DNA from: Brevibacterium sp. RIT 803
GTDB lineage: Bacteria; Actinomycetota; Actinomycetes; Actinomycetales; Brevibacteriaceae
NCBI RefSeq assembly: GCF_016892625.1
Contig: NZ_JAFEMW010000002.1
Coordinates: 124,001-188,000 of the forward strand
Reading direction: 5' to 3'
Length of the DNA: 64,000 nucleotides
Under the pieces are notes generated by a model. It did no database searches, had not been told where the DNA came from, and was given only the letters and a program-made list of their open reading frames with translations. Below, one piece after another: positions 26,052 to 40,237 of this stretch (positions are counted from its first letter, which is position 1; each line of letters begins with the position of its first letter). The position numbers and the translations under genes were made by a program.

Positions 26052-26518
26052 CAGGTGAACCTTCCCATCGTCGGGTTGAAGCCTGGGGGCGATGATTCCA
26101 GCCAGGAGGCCATCGTAGACAGCGATTCCGTATCCATGGCCAGAGATACGGAACGGGGTCGGCCGTCGGCCTTCCCGTAGGAGCAGTCCACCACCACCGC
26201 ATCGGGCAGCACCGAGTACTGTTCACCGGACGTGGGTTTGCGACGGACGAGAATATCGAGGTCGGCACGCGGGAGACGAACCGCGGCGCGTCGAGTCAGC
26301 GCGAATACGGGATACCAGTCCAGTGATGCCACTGAGAACACTGCTACACCCAAACGCCAACGTGGGCGAGAAGAGGATTCCTCGCCCACGTTGATGGAAC
26401 AGTCAAAAGCACCGGAGAGCTTCGAAATCGACCTGCGTCGAATCGTCACGACGACGATCAATGCCAGGGCGAGTCCTACTAACGAGAGCAGAACGATCAG
26501 AAGGACGGAAGGGTTCAC
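26051..26518 (-). CDS. DUF2550 membrane protein
   Basis: About 155 residues: one N-terminal transmembrane helix ([20 protein letters not shown]), then a cytoplasmic domain with the features of DUF2550 ([44 protein letters not shown]). DUF2550 genes follow atpC in many Actinobacteria, so the position is diagnostic. Function is unknown. The start is taken at GTG 26518, 22 bases after atpC, although no clear Shine-Dalgarno precedes it. Its stop overlaps the murA start by one base. Confidence 0.82.
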   Translation of the reverse strand: MNPSVLLIVLLSLVGLALALIVVVTIRRRSISKLSGAFDCSINVGEESSSRPRWRLGVAVFSVASLDWYPVFALTRRAAVRLPRADLDILVRRKPTSGEQYSVLPDAVVVDCSYGKADGRPRSVSLAMDTESLSTMASWLESSPPGFNPTMGRFT

Positions 26519-26540
26519 GGTTGCCAGTTTAATTGACGGA

Positions 26541-26801
26541 TCAGAGAAGTTCGGCCTGATCAGCGGCAATGATGACACGATTATTCTCGACCGAGAGGAA
26601 TCCGCCATCGGCCTTGACCCGGATGGTCTCCTCAGAGGTCGTGAGAATACGTGCTTCACCATCGGCAACCACACCAAGAACGGGCTCGTGGCCCGGCAGG
26701 ATTCCGATCTCGCCGTCCAGAGTACGGGCGATGACGCGCTTGGCCTCACCAGCCCATACCTTCTGGTCGGCTGCTACGACGTTCACATCGAGTGCAGCCA
26801 T
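26541..26801 (-). CDS. atpC: F1Fo ATP synthase subunit epsilon (short form)
   Basis: An 86-residue epsilon subunit that links gamma to the c-ring. The whole N-terminal beta-sandwich is present (LDVNVVAADQKVWAGEA, LDGEIGILPGHEPVLGVV, GGFLSVENNRVIIAADQAEL). It stops immediately after that domain, so the C-terminal two-helix hairpin (about 40-50 residues in E. coli and mycobacteria) is absent. That hairpin inhibits ATP hydrolysis, so this enzyme must limit hydrolysis another way. It starts 3 bases after atpD. Confidence 0.95.
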   Translation of the reverse strand: MAALDVNVVAADQKVWAGEAKRVIARTLDGEIGILPGHEPVLGVVADGEARILTTSEETIRVKADGGFLSVENNRVIIAADQAELL

Positions 26802-26804
26802 GGC

Positions 26805-28280
<1,476 letters not shown>

Positions 28281-29213
28281 TCAGTCGCCGGCTGATGATG
28301 CCGCGAGGGCATCGGCCCCACCGACGATCTCGGTGAGTTCCTGGGTGATTTCCGCCTGGCGAGCCGTATTGGCCAACCGGGTGTAGGTCTTGATCAGATC
28401 GTCCGCGTTATCGGTCGCAGTCTTCATCGCAGCCTGTCGCGAAGCCTGCTCAGATGCAGAGGCGCTCAACAACGCCGACAGAATCCGCGAGTCGATGTAG
28501 CGAGGCAGCAACGAGTCCAAGACGGCCTCGGCACTGGGTTCGAACTCATACAGAGGGAACGCAGCTGCGTCCTTCGCCGGTTCGGACGTACCGCCGGTGG
28601 CGACCTCGTCCGCGTCGACGACCTCAAGCGGAAGCAGTCGCCGGTATTCCGGATCGTGCTTGACACTGGAGACGAACTTCGTGAACACGATGTAGATCTC
28701 ATCCACACCGGTCTGCGCGGAATCGGAATTGAAGCTCTGCAACAGGGCCTCACCGATCTCCCGAGCGTTCTCAGGAGTCGGCATCTCAGAGATCCCGGTC
28801 CAGGACTGTTCGATCGCACGGTCGCGGAAGGTGTAGTAGTTCTTGGCCTTCCCTCCGACAGTGAAGAGCGATACATCCTTGCCTTCGCTGCGCAGTAGGC
28901 GATTGAGCTCTTCAGCCTCGCGCAGCAGGTTCGCCGAGTAAGCGCCAGCGAATCCACGGTCCGGACCGATCACCAGCACTGCTGCACGAGTGACCGACTC
29001 AGGTTCCGTCGTCAACACGTGGTCGACGTTGGACTCACTCGCCACCGCTGAGACCGCACGGGTCAGGGCGTTGGCGTATGGGCTGGCAGACTGCGATCGA
29101 GCAATGGCCTTCTGAATCCGTGAAGCAGCGATGAGCTCCATGGCCTTGAAGATCTTCCTCAAGGACGAGGTGGAGCGGATCTTCTGCTTGAAGACCCTCT
29201 GCTGGGCTCCCAT
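28281..29213 (-). CDS. atpG: F1Fo ATP synthase subunit gamma
   Basis: A 310-residue gamma subunit forming the rotating central stalk. It starts [20 protein letters not shown] and ends [21 protein letters not shown], the two conserved coiled-coil ends. ATG 29213 follows AAGGAAG. It lies between atpA and atpD. The length is slightly above E. coli (287) because of a middle insertion, as in other Actinobacteria. Confidence 0.98.
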   Translation of the reverse strand: MGAQQRVFKQKIRSTSSLRKIFKAMELIAASRIQKAIARSQSASPYANALTRAVSAVASESNVDHVLTTEPESVTRAAVLVIGPDRGFAGAYSANLLREAEELNRLLRSEGKDVSLFTVGGKAKNYYTFRDRAIEQSWTGISEMPTPENAREIGEALLQSFNSDSAQTGVDEIYIVFTKFVSSVKHDPEYRRLLPLEVVDADEVATGGTSEPAKDAAAFPLYEFEPSAEAVLDSLLPRYIDSRILSALLSASASEQASRQAAMKTATDNADDLIKTYTRLANTARQAEITQELTEIVGGADALAASSAGD

Positions 29214-29244
29214 CAGTTCTTCCTTTCGCTGTTACGGATCAGAT

Positions 29245-30879
29245 TCAACGCTTCTGCCGAACGATCTGCTCCTGCTCGACCTCATCGGACGAGGCGGTGG
29301 CAGTGTCTTCGCTGCCTGCCTTTGATCCGCTGGAGTCGGAGCTGACGAAGTTCCGGGTGAACTCCGTCAAGACGTTGTCCAGCTCTGCCGACGTGTCATC
29401 ATCGAGCTTGAGCGTCTCACGAATTGTCGTGAAGATGCCGGTCTTGCGCTCGACGTGATCATGGAGCTCTGTTTCGAACTTGAGCACGTCCGAAACAGGA
29501 ATCTCGTCAAGATAGCCGTGTGTACCTGCGAAGATCGACACGGTCTGCTTCTCGAAGGGCATCGGCGAGAACTGAGACTGCTTGAGCAGCTCGGTCAGTC
29601 GTGCACCGCGAGCCAGGTCGCGCTTGGTCGTCTCGTCGAGGTCCGAGGCGAACATCGCGAACGCCTCGAGCGAGCGATACTGTGCCAAGGAGATCTTCAA
29701 TGTGCCTGAGACACTCTTGAGAGCCTTGGTCTGAGCGGCGCCACCGACGCGGGACACGGAGATGCCCACGTCGACTGCAGGACGCTGGCCTGCGTTGAAC
29801 AGGTCCGACTGCAGGAAGATCTGACCATCGGTGATCGAAATCACGTTGGTCGGAATGAACGCTCCGACGTCGTTGGCCTTGGTCTCAATGATCGGCAGAC
29901 CGGTCATCGAGCCGCCGCCGAGCTCATCGGAGAGCTTCGCACAACGCTCGAGCAGACGAGAGTGCAGGTAGAACACGTCTCCGGGGAAAGCCTCGCGGCC
30001 TGGCGGACGGCGCAGCAGAAGTGACACTGCACGATAGGCCTCGGCCTGCTTCGAGAGGTCATCGAACACGATGAGGACGTGCTTGCCTTCGTACATCCAG
30101 TGCTGACCGATGGCCGAACCGGAGTAAGGGGCGAGGTATTTGAAGCCTGCAGGGTCGGAAGCAGGAGAGGACACGATCGTGGTGTATTCCAGGGCACCCG
30201 CTTCTTCGAGCGAACGGCGGACTCCTGCGATGGTCGAGCCCTTCTGGCCGACGGCGACGTAGATGCAGCGAACCTGCTTCTTCGGGTCACCGGTCTCCCA
30301 GTTGGCTTTCTGGTTGATGATCGTGTCGATCGCAAGGGCGGTCTTACCCGTCTTACGGTCACCGATGACCAGCTGGCGCTGTCCACGGCCGACAGGGATC
30401 ATAGCGTCAATGCTCTTGTAGCCGGTCTGCAGAGGTTCGCGAACCTCCTGGCGATCCATCACGCCTGCGGCCTGGAGCTCGAGCTCTCGACGTCCGACAG
30501 TCTCGACTTCACCGAGTCCGTCGACTGGCTGACCCAGAGGATCGACCACGCGACCGAGGTATCCGTCGCCGACGGGAATCGAGAGAACCTCACCGGTGCG
30601 GTAGACGTTCTGTTCAGCCGCGACCCCGGAGAACTCTCCGAGGACGACGACGCCGATTTCGCGCTCGTCCAGGTTCTGTGCCAAGCCCAAGGTGCCGTCT
30701 TCGAACCGGAGGAGTTCGTTGGCCATGGTGCCGGGCAGGCCCGAGACGTGGGCAATTCCGTCACCTGCGGTGACGACCTTGCCGACCTCGGACTTTACCG
30801 AGCTTTCGGGGTTGTACGAGTCAACGAACTTCCCGAGAGCGTCCCGGATCTCTTCCGGGCGAATTGTCAGTTCCGCCAT
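29245..30879 (-). CDS. atpA: F1Fo ATP synthase subunit alpha
   Basis: A 544-residue non-catalytic nucleotide-binding subunit. Its P-loop is GDRKTGKTA and its signature [20 protein letters not shown]. The last 35 residues or so ([20 protein letters not shown]) form a Ser/Thr/acidic extension beyond the usual end, comparable to the C-terminal extension of mycobacterial AtpA that suppresses ATP hydrolysis, though the sequence differs. It lies 31 bases before atpG. Confidence 0.99.
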   Translation of the reverse strand: MAELTIRPEEIRDALGKFVDSYNPESSVKSEVGKVVTAGDGIAHVSGLPGTMANELLRFEDGTLGLAQNLDEREIGVVVLGEFSGVAAEQNVYRTGEVLSIPVGDGYLGRVVDPLGQPVDGLGEVETVGRRELELQAAGVMDRQEVREPLQTGYKSIDAMIPVGRGQRQLVIGDRKTGKTALAIDTIINQKANWETGDPKKQVRCIYVAVGQKGSTIAGVRRSLEEAGALEYTTIVSSPASDPAGFKYLAPYSGSAIGQHWMYEGKHVLIVFDDLSKQAEAYRAVSLLLRRPPGREAFPGDVFYLHSRLLERCAKLSDELGGGSMTGLPIIETKANDVGAFIPTNVISITDGQIFLQSDLFNAGQRPAVDVGISVSRVGGAAQTKALKSVSGTLKISLAQYRSLEAFAMFASDLDETTKRDLARGARLTELLKQSQFSPMPFEKQTVSIFAGTHGYLDEIPVSDVLKFETELHDHVERKTGIFTTIRETLKLDDDTSAELDNVLTEFTRNFVSSDSSGSKAGSEDTATASSDEVEQEQIVRQKR

Positions 30880-30963
30880 CTGGTTTCCCTGCTTCCTTTA
30901 CTCAAAACTTGTGTCCGACGACCGGTGGGCCGCCTGTGCTGCCGGACTGGCCGGCCCCTCGAT

Positions 30964-31770
30964 TTAACTTGCGAGCTTGCGCTGAACTTCGGCCAGGCGA
31001 TCAGCCACTGTGGAACTCATCATCTCATCGCCGACCTGAACCCGGACTCCCCCGACGACTTCGGGGTCGACCTGAACGTTGAGCACGAGGTCGCGTCCGT
31101 AGCTGGCGGACAAAGCGGCCGCGAGTTTCTGGGTCTGAGCTTCGCTCAACGGTTTGGCGACGGTGACATCGGCGACTGAACGCTGCTGTCGTGCCGCAAG
31201 GATGTCGCTGTACTGATCCAGAGCCTTCGCCACGCGGAGCCCGCGTGGGTACAGAACCGCCTGCTCGATCAGTGTGATGGTGTCGGCCTGTGCCTTACCT
31301 GCCAGCAAGTCTGCGATGAGCGCGCGCTTGGTTGAAGCGGATGCATCGGACTCCAGAGCCCGCGCCAGTTCGTGTTCGCTTTCGCACAGACGGGCGAAGC
31401 GGAAGACTTCCTCTTCCACCTGGCCGAGTTGACCGGAAGCCTGAGCAGCAGCTGCGACAGCTGTCACTCCGGCAACCTCAAGGCTGGTCACCAAGTCCTG
31501 AGTCCTCGCCCAGCGCTGGCTCACGGCCAGTTCGCTCAGACGCAGGGCCGTATCAGTGGTCCGTGTCGAGAACAGAGTCCGCAGCAGGTGCTGCTTCTTC
31601 TCAGCCGACTCGGACGAGTCTGCCAAGGCCTTGCGCAGCGTCACGTTCTCAGCGAGAACGGCAACGATGGCCAGTTCACCAGCACCGATTTCACGCGCGT
31701 CACCGCGGGAGATCTCAGCGTTGGCGGTTTCAAGTACGGCCTGCAGGGACAATCTGCTCGACTGGAGCAT
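30964..31770 (-). CDS. atpH: F1Fo ATP synthase subunit delta
   Basis: A 268-residue delta/OSCP subunit of the peripheral stalk. LVLNVQVDPEVVGGVRVQVGDEMMSST near the C-terminus (described by region) is the family signature, and the N-terminal six-helix bundle is present. It is longer than the E. coli form (177) but far shorter than the fused b-delta of mycobacteria, so here b and delta are separate. ATG 31770 shares a base with the atpF stop; GTG 31773 (GTGATG) is an alternative. Confidence 0.95.
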   Translation of the reverse strand: MLQSSRLSLQAVLETANAEISRGDAREIGAGELAIVAVLAENVTLRKALADSSESAEKKQHLLRTLFSTRTTDTALRLSELAVSQRWARTQDLVTSLEVAGVTAVAAAAQASGQLGQVEEEVFRFARLCESEHELARALESDASASTKRALIADLLAGKAQADTITLIEQAVLYPRGLRVAKALDQYSDILAARQQRSVADVTVAKPLSEAQTQKLAAALSASYGRDLVLNVQVDPEVVGGVRVQVGDEMMSSTVADRLAEVQRKLAS

Positions 31771-32321
31771 CACGCCCCCTTGACCGGCTGTGCCGAAGAC
31801 TGCGACTCGAGATCCGAGATGAAGCGATCGACCACGTTGGCAGAACGCTGGTCATCAGTGAGAGATTCACCGACGATGCGCGATGCCAGATCGGTGGCCA
31901 GAGTGCCGACTTCCGAACGCAGCTGCACCATGGCGGACTGACGCTCGGCTTCGATCTGCGTCTGGGCCTGAGCGACGATGCGCTCGGACTCGGCATGAGC
32001 CTGGGTCTTCATATTGGCGATGATCTGGGCGCCTTCTTCCTGAGCCTCGGCGCGCAGTCGTGCAGCTTCTGCACGGCCGTCGGCGAGCTGCTTCTGATAC
32101 TCGGCCAGAGCCTCATCGGCTTCGGCCTGCACCTTCTCGGCCTTCTCAATTCCACCCTGAATGCGCTCTGCACGCTCATCAAGAGTCTTGTTGAAGGCCG
32201 GGAGGACGTACTTCCAGACAACCAGGAAGACGATCAGCAGACAGATGGCACTCCAGATGATGTCGTACCACGCCGGGAGAAGTGGATTCTCAGACGCAGC
32301 AAGAATGTGTACCGGAGTCAT
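31770..32321 (-). CDS. atpF: F1Fo ATP synthase subunit b
   Basis: A 183-residue b subunit: one N-terminal membrane helix (YDIIWSAICLLIVFLVVWKYV), then a long Ala/Glu/Arg coiled coil that reaches the top of F1. There is only one b-type gene, consistent with a homodimeric stalk. It lies 19 bases before... atpE in genome coordinates (atpE is transcribed first), and its stop overlaps the atpH start. Confidence 0.97.
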   Translation of the reverse strand: MTPVHILAASENPLLPAWYDIIWSAICLLIVFLVVWKYVLPAFNKTLDERAERIQGGIEKAEKVQAEADEALAEYQKQLADGRAEAARLRAEAQEEGAQIIANMKTQAHAESERIVAQAQTQIEAERQSAMVQLRSEVGTLATDLASRIVGESLTDDQRSANVVDRFISDLESQSSAQPVKGA

Positions 32322-32340
32322 CGTTTAGTCCTCTTCGTGA

Positions 32341-32625
<285 letters not shown>

Positions 32626-32647
32626 TTACAGAATGTGGGGCGCTGCC

Positions 32648-33460
32648 TCAGTGATCGTCTGAGATGGCGGCGTTGATATAGACGCAGGACAGAAGGGCGA
32701 AGATGTAGGCCTGCAGGACGACGATCAGCATCTCGAGGATGAAGACGAAGAATCCGCCGGCGAAGGTGATGATCGAGAAGAACTGGAACCCGTTGGCTGC
32801 ATCGAACAGGAAGAAGCTCGTTGCGGAGAAGCACAGCACCAGGAGAAGGTGACCGACCATCATGTTGGCAAAGAGTCGGATAGCCAAGGTGAACGGCTGA
32901 GTCACGAACTTGGTCAGGAACTCAATGGGGATGAGCAGGATGTGCATCGGCCAAGGGACGCCGGGCAGGATCAGAGAGTCCTTGATGTAGCGGCCGAACC
33001 CCTTCTCGGAGATGCCGGCCCAATGGTACGTGACGTAGACCGTCAGCGTGAGGACGATCGGCAGACCGATGACGCCGGTGCCTGGCATGTTGAGGAACGG
33101 AATGAGCTTCGTGACGTTCCAGAACAGGATGCCGAAGAAGATCGCCACGATCAGTGGCATGAACTTCTTGGCTTTTTCCTTGCCCAGGGTGTCTTCGGCG
33201 ATGCCGACGGTGACGAATTCCATGGCCAGCTCCATAGCTGACTGGAAACGACTGGGTACCAGCTTCATGCGCTTAGCCCACACAGCGAGCAGAACAACGA
33301 CTGCGACAGTGGCGAGGACGCGAATGAGCATCACGCGGTTCATCTCAAAGGGAGTGCCTTCGAAGAGGAACGCGGCGGGAAAGAACTCCGCCATGGATGG
33401 GGCGTGAAAACCACTTTCAGCGGCTTGGATCATTGTGTTCGCAGCGTTGAGTGTTCCCAC
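32648..33460 (-). CDS. atpB: F1Fo ATP synthase subunit a
   Basis: A 270-residue integral membrane a subunit forming the proton half-channels next to the c-ring. The essential Arg is in QPFTLAIRLFANMMVGHLL. Five to six membrane helices are visible. It starts at GTG 33460 with AAAGGAAAC just before it. It is the first structural gene of the atp cluster and is preceded by a 206-base gap that probably holds the main atp promoter. Confidence 0.96.
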   Translation of the reverse strand: MGTLNAANTMIQAAESGFHAPSMAEFFPAAFLFEGTPFEMNRVMLIRVLATVAVVVLLAVWAKRMKLVPSRFQSAMELAMEFVTVGIAEDTLGKEKAKKFMPLIVAIFFGILFWNVTKLIPFLNMPGTGVIGLPIVLTLTVYVTYHWAGISEKGFGRYIKDSLILPGVPWPMHILLIPIEFLTKFVTQPFTLAIRLFANMMVGHLLLVLCFSATSFFLFDAANGFQFFSIITFAGGFFVFILEMLIVVLQAYIFALLSCVYINAAISDDH

Positions 33461-33666
33461 GTTTCCTTTACTCTCCCATGGTCAAAAGCCTAAATGGCCT
33501 GGCCTGATCCACACATTGATTGTGTAGGTATAGGTTCAGGAGCGACTTGGAGCAACAATTGGCTCCAGCACCGCAACAACTCTACCAATTGTAGAGAGCT
33601 GCCGACAAATTCATCACCTTTGACTGTACATCTTCTGGCAGACCCCGGCGCAATCGTCGATTTCAC

Positions 33667-34113
33667 CTATTTCGCATCGGGATCCACGTAGGGCACGCGC
33701 CCCTTGACCACAGTCAGTGCTTCAACAAGGGAGGAACCGATCACTGCGACGACGATAGTGAGGAACGCCACATTTCCGTCCAGCCAGCTCGCGTCCTTGA
33801 TCCGCCAGATGACGATCATGAAGATGAACGCCTTGAAGAGGAAGCCGATGCCTAAGAATCCGGCGATCGCTGTCAGCCCCATGTTGCGCCCCGCATACAT
33901 GATGACCAGAGTGACGATGATGAACACGGCGGCCAGTCCCCCACCGACGGCCCCGCCGTTGAAGCCTTCGGTCCCGGAAACCAGGTAGCCGATGCCCATT
34001 CCGAGCACAGCGACAGCAGCGACGAGGATGACACCGCGGACCAACATGGACTTCCAGACTCTGGCCCATGCTGCTTCGACGTAGGTTTCCTGACGCGGTG
34101 ACTCATCGGTCAT
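33667..34113 (-). CDS. atpI: AtpI-like four-helix membrane protein
   Basis: A 148-residue protein with four predicted membrane helices (about 25-45, 58-77, 85-105 and 117-135), directly upstream of atpB. Position and topology match the Actinobacterial AtpI/Rv1303 family, proposed to assist c-ring assembly. Sequence similarity to E. coli AtpI is not obvious to me. ATG 34113 overlaps the wecA stop by 4 bases (ATGA), so it is coupled to wecA rather than to atpB. Confidence 0.75.
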   Translation of the reverse strand: MTDESPRQETYVEAAWARVWKSMLVRGVILVAAVAVLGMGIGYLVSGTEGFNGGAVGGGLAAVFIIVTLVIMYAGRNMGLTAIAGFLGIGFLFKAFIFMIVIWRIKDASWLDGNVAFLTIVVAVIGSSLVEALTVVKGRVPYVDPDAK

Positions 34114-35219
34114 GAGATTTCCTCTCTGGCTTTCTGACGGACCCGCAGGGGGTAGAAGGTGAAGAGCAGGGTGATGGCGAACAGTCCGCCGACGATGCAG
34201 ACGACATAGATCCACGGCATCAGCAGAAGCATGACGGACCCGAAGGCGATGAGCGCGGTCCAGGTATAGAGGATGAGGACGGCCCGAGCATGAGAGTGGC
34301 CAAGCCTGAGCATCCTGTGATGGAGGTGCTTGGCATCGGCGGAGAACGGTGATTGGCCGGCCACGAGGCGACGGATGACTGCCAGCCCCAGGTCGAGCAG
34401 CGGCAGGAACATCACGGCGACCGGCAGAACGATGGGCAGGAAGGTCGCGAAGACTCGCTCTTCCCCAAGCAGCGCCGGGTCGACCTGGCCGGTGACGCGG
34501 ATGGTCGATGCGGCCAGCAGGAGACCGATGAGCATCGACCCGGAATCGCCCATGAAGATCCGCGCTGGATTGAAGTTGTGCGGGAGGAAGCCGACACAGG
34601 CGCCGACGAGGATTGCGGTGATCAGCGAGGCCAGGTTCGCATAGGACTCAGGCGATGCGTCCCGGGCCAGACCGTAGGAGTAGATGAAGAATGCGCTGCC
34701 GCCGATCGCGACGACTCCCGCTGCCAGACCGTCGAGCCCATCGACGAAGTTCACAGCATTGATGGTGACCAGGACGACGAGGATGGTGATGATGATCGAC
34801 ATCCGCGGCGAACCGATGATCACTCCCCCGAAGGGGATCGACAGCAGTGCCACGCCGTTGATGGCCATGAATCCAGCTGCAAGCGCCTGCCCTGCAAGCT
34901 TGGTGATCCAATGGAGATCCCAGATGTCATCGATGATGCCCAGCACGCACAGCACGGTGGCCGCACCGGCAATGCCGACGATGGGCCCCATATCCGAGAA
35001 GATCCTCTGCAGGAACGGTGTCTGGGAGGCGAAGATGAGGCCCACGATCACCGCCCCGAACATCGCTACCCCACCCAACCTCGGCGTCGGGACGGAATGG
35101 ACATCGCGTTCGCGCAGAGGCGAGAAGATCTGGCCGCGCTCAGCTACCCGCCTGACCATCGGGGTCAGCAGGTAGGCCACGAGGGCCGAGATGATGAGGA
35201 TGAAGAGGTAGGCGCGCAC
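34110..35219 (-). CDS. wecA: Undecaprenyl-phosphate GlcNAc-1-phosphate transferase
   Basis: A 369-residue polytopic membrane enzyme of the MraY/WecA/TagO superfamily, loading a sugar 1-phosphate onto the polyprenyl carrier for cell-wall glycopolymer synthesis. Catalytic motifs: GIIDDIWDL, NAVNFVDGLDGLAAG, FMGDSGSML and the carbohydrate-recognition loop HLHHRMLRLGHSHARAV. About eleven helices. Because the HIHH-type loop matches WecA rather than MraY, GlcNAc is the likely sugar. It starts directly after the tsaC stop. Confidence 0.93.
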   Translation of the reverse strand: MRAYLFILIISALVAYLLTPMVRRVAERGQIFSPLRERDVHSVPTPRLGGVAMFGAVIVGLIFASQTPFLQRIFSDMGPIVGIAGAATVLCVLGIIDDIWDLHWITKLAGQALAAGFMAINGVALLSIPFGGVIIGSPRMSIIITILVVLVTINAVNFVDGLDGLAAGVVAIGGSAFFIYSYGLARDASPESYANLASLITAILVGACVGFLPHNFNPARIFMGDSGSMLIGLLLAASTIRVTGQVDPALLGEERVFATFLPIVLPVAVMFLPLLDLGLAVIRRLVAGQSPFSADAKHLHHRMLRLGHSHARAVLILYTWTALIAFGSVMLLLMPWIYVVCIVGGLFAITLLFTFYPLRVRQKAREEIS

Positions 35220-35870
35220 TCAGCCGTCCAGGCCGATGACATCGGGGACGATCTCACGCAGTTCTTCGATGGTCACGGGACCCTCGCGCACGATGCGCGG
35301 CACTTCGCTGGTGAGGTCGATGATCGTCGAGGAGGCTCCCGAGGCCCTCACTCCGCCGTCGACGTAGATGTCGACATCGTCGCCCAACATCTCCATCGCC
35401 TCATCCACCGAGGTGGCGGCGGGTTCTCCGGAGGTGTTGGCGCTGGACACGGCCAGTGGCCCCGTCCGCCCCAGCAGCGCGAGGGCGTACTCGTCGTCGG
35501 GCATTCGCACCGCAACGGTGCCATGGGTGTCGCCGAGATCCCAGTCCAACGACGGCTGTGCATTCGCGATGATCGTCAGTGGTCCGGGCCAGAACCGGGC
35601 GGTCAGCGAAAGCATCCTCTCGTCGACACCGTCGACGAGGCCGAAGACGGTCTCCGCACGCGGGACGAGGACAGGCGGCGGCATGTCACGCCCGCGGCCT
35701 TTCGCTGCCAGCAGAGCGGAAACTGCCGAAGCGCTGAATGCGTCTGCGGCGATCCCATACACGGTGTCTGTGGGAATGACGAGCAGATTGCCCGTCTCAC
35801 TGACCCTGGCGCATTCGTCCAGGACAAGATCACGGATGTCGCTTTGGGTCACGTCGAATCGTCTCGACAC
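35220..35870 (-). CDS. tsaC: L-threonylcarbamoyladenylate synthase (Sua5/YrdC)
   Basis: A 216-residue Sua5/YciO/YrdC protein making threonylcarbamoyl-AMP from threonine, bicarbonate and ATP for t6A37 in ANN-reading tRNAs. VIPTDTVYGIAADAFS, KGRGRDMPPPVLV, PGPLTII and SSANTSGEPAAT are the family motifs. It lies between prmC and wecA, the standard actinobacterial order. Confidence 0.95.
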   Translation of the reverse strand: MSRRFDVTQSDIRDLVLDECARVSETGNLLVIPTDTVYGIAADAFSASAVSALLAAKGRGRDMPPPVLVPRAETVFGLVDGVDERMLSLTARFWPGPLTIIANAQPSLDWDLGDTHGTVAVRMPDDEYALALLGRTGPLAVSSANTSGEPAATSVDEAMEMLGDDVDIYVDGGVRASGASSTIIDLTSEVPRIVREGPVTIEELREIVPDVIGLDG

Positions 35871-35924
35871 GAATCCTCCGTTTCGGATCGTGGTGGTCAG
35901 TGGCCCGAACCGGGTGGTCCATGG

Positions 35925-36812
35925 TCACAGGTCGACCCCTGACACACGATGAGCCACCGTGTAGCGGTCGCGTCCAGTGTAGTCCGGGTAGGTGGCGGCT
36001 CGTCTGAGACTGGCCGTCGACATGATGAGTTCGCAGGCGCCGGGGCCCTGTTCCTCGGAATGCTCCATGATGAAGAAGCCCCCCGGACGCAGCAGCTTCT
36101 CCGCCTGCTTCACGATGAGTCCTGGGATCTCCAGGCCCGTCGATCCTCCGTAGAGAGCGGCTGCCGGATCGTGTTCGCGCACCTCGGCATCGCGCGGCAC
36201 AGCCTCATCGGGTACATAGGGAGGATTGGTCACGACGACATCCGCGCTGCCCCACAGGTCAGGTCGATCGTCGGCGAACATCGTTGCGTCACCGCTGATC
36301 AGCTCGACACTGGAGTCGCCGAGGCTGACGGAGGCCAGATTCTTCAGCGACCAGTTCAGGGCCTCGGTTTCGCGCTCGACGCCGATGATGCGCAGCTGCG
36401 GATGTTCGGTTGCCAGGGACAGCGTGATCGCACCCGAACCCGAACACAGATCGATGACGAAGGGCTCGTACCCGCTCTCCTGCCTGTCCAGCTCTTCGAG
36501 GACCTCGGTGACGAGAAGCTCGGTCTCGGGCCGGGGAACGAACACTCCAGGGCCCACCTGCAGTTCGAGGTGACGAAAGGCCGCGACTCCGATGATGTGC
36601 TGAAGCGGGACGCGCTGACGTCGCCGGTCGATGAGCTGTGCGAAGACTTCCGTGACTTCGGCGGGGACACCATCGCCGAGGAGGCGCCTGCGGGCCAGGT
36701 CAGAGGCGTCGATCCCCCAGGCATGGGCAAGCAGCGCTGCGGAGTCCGGGTCTGGGTTGGCGACGTCGGCATCGGCCAGCAGCTGTGCCGCTCCGCGCAG
36801 CACCGTCGACAC
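35925..36812 (-). CDS. prmC: Release-factor glutamine methyltransferase
   Basis: About 295 residues. PrmC/HemK methylates the Gln of the GGQ motif in release factors using SAM. FVPRPETELLV, the SAM loop VIDLCSGSGAITLSLA and the catalytic VVTNPPYVP are present. No in-frame ATG lies near the expected start; GTG 36812 or 36803 is likely, about 35-45 bases after the prfA stop. The exact start is uncertain. It follows its substrate gene prfA. Confidence 0.9.
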   Translation of the reverse strand: MSTVLRGAAQLLADADVANPDPDSAALLAHAWGIDASDLARRRLLGDGVPAEVTEVFAQLIDRRRQRVPLQHIIGVAAFRHLELQVGPGVFVPRPETELLVTEVLEELDRQESGYEPFVIDLCSGSGAITLSLATEHPQLRIIGVERETEALNWSLKNLASVSLGDSSVELISGDATMFADDRPDLWGSADVVVTNPPYVPDEAVPRDAEVREHDPAAALYGGSTGLEIPGLIVKQAEKLLRPGGFFIMEHSEEQGPGACELIMSTASLRRAATYPDYTGRDRYTVAHRVSGVDL

Positions 36813-36846
36813 GTCCTCTTCGGGACTGGAAGGGCGCGGAATCAGG

Positions 36847-37926
36847 TCAGTCCCCCAGTGCGTCGAGTCGAGCTGCTTTGTCAGCCTCACGGCAGGAGCC
36901 GATGACCGGATCGAGGTCGCCGGAGAGAACCTGGTCAAGGTTGTAGGCCTTGTAGCCCGTCCGATGGTCGGTGATCCGGTTTTCGGGGAAGTTGTAGGTG
37001 CGGATGCGTTCGGAGCGGTCGACGGTGCGAACCTGGGACCGTCGGATGTCCGCAGCCTCGGCCGCGGCTTCCTCTGCCTGTTTGGCCAGGATGCGAGCCC
37101 GGAGCATGCGCAGCGCTGCTTCCTTGTTCTGCAGCTGTGACTTCTCGTTCTGACAGCTGGCGGTGATTCCTGTGGGCACGTGGGTGATGCGCACAGCGGA
37201 GTCCGTGGTGTTCACGGACTGACCACCGGGACCTGAGGACCGGTAGACGTCGATGCGGAGATCGTTGTCATCGAGTGCGACTTCCTCAGGCTCGTCCACC
37301 TCGGGAAATACGAGCACTCCGGCGGCCGAGGTATGGATGCGTCCTTGGGATTCGGTCACGGGCACGCGTTGGACCCGGTGGACTCCACCTTCGAACTTCA
37401 CCCAACCGTAGGCACCGTCGTCCTTGGCCTTCACAGCAAGGGTGACGTCTTTGTAGCCGCCGAGATCAGAATGCGTGGCATCCAAGATCTGCGAGGACCA
37501 TCCGCGTGAGTCGATCCAGCGCTGGTACATGCGCAGGAGATCCCCTGCAAACAGCGCCGATTCGTCACCACCCTCACCAGCTTTGATCTCGATGATCGCA
37601 TCGCGTGCATCGTCGGGATCGCTGGGAACCAAGAGGTCTCTGAGCTCGGCCTCGATCACCGAGGCCTCCTCGTGCAGGCGTTTGGCTTCAGCACCGAATT
37701 CGGCGTCGTCGTCCGCGAGTTCCTCCGCGGCGACGGCGTCGTCTTCGAGCTGGGCGAACCGACGAGCGGTCACTGCGACCTTGTCGAGTTCTGCGTAGCG
37801 CCTGGTCAGCTTCCTGGCGCGGCCAGCGTCAGCGTGCACCGCAGGATCGGAGAGTTCCGACTGCAATCGTGCATGCTCGTCGAGCAGTGCGCTGACGCTG
37901 GCTTTGAGGGTGTCATCGTCGGCCAT
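36847..37926 (-). CDS. prfA: Peptide chain release factor 1
   Basis: A 359-residue RF1, releasing peptides at UAA and UAG. The GGQ loop is [17 protein letters not shown], preceded by the acidic region [19 protein letters not shown] (by region). It starts one base after the rho stop. In mycobacteria rpmE lies between rho and prfA; here it does not. Confidence 0.97.
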   Translation of the reverse strand: MADDDTLKASVSALLDEHARLQSELSDPAVHADAGRARKLTRRYAELDKVAVTARRFAQLEDDAVAAEELADDDAEFGAEAKRLHEEASVIEAELRDLLVPSDPDDARDAIIEIKAGEGGDESALFAGDLLRMYQRWIDSRGWSSQILDATHSDLGGYKDVTLAVKAKDDGAYGWVKFEGGVHRVQRVPVTESQGRIHTSAAGVLVFPEVDEPEEVALDDNDLRIDVYRSSGPGGQSVNTTDSAVRITHVPTGITASCQNEKSQLQNKEAALRMLRARILAKQAEEAAAEAADIRRSQVRTVDRSERIRTYNFPENRITDHRTGYKAYNLDQVLSGDLDPVIGSCREADKAARLDALGD

Positions 37927-37927
37927 C

Positions 37928-40039
<2,112 letters not shown>

Positions 40040-40237
40040 GAAGGTCCTTCTCCCTCTTTCGGCCGTGCGGCAAGAGCCGTTTACTCACGGCGACGGAAAC
40101 ACCGTTGACGGTGCATTGTGAAAGATAACCTGCCTAAGAATGAGCAGGAGACGTTCCAGAATTTGTGAAATAGACAGTGGATTCGCGATGCATATCGTCG
40201 AATCCCATCACTGACGGAACACCATCAGTTTACGTGC

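Noticed and set aside
34353..35942. 529-residue plus-strand frame over wecA and tsaC
   Set aside because: It is antisense to two well-supported genes and has highly charged, domain-free sequence.
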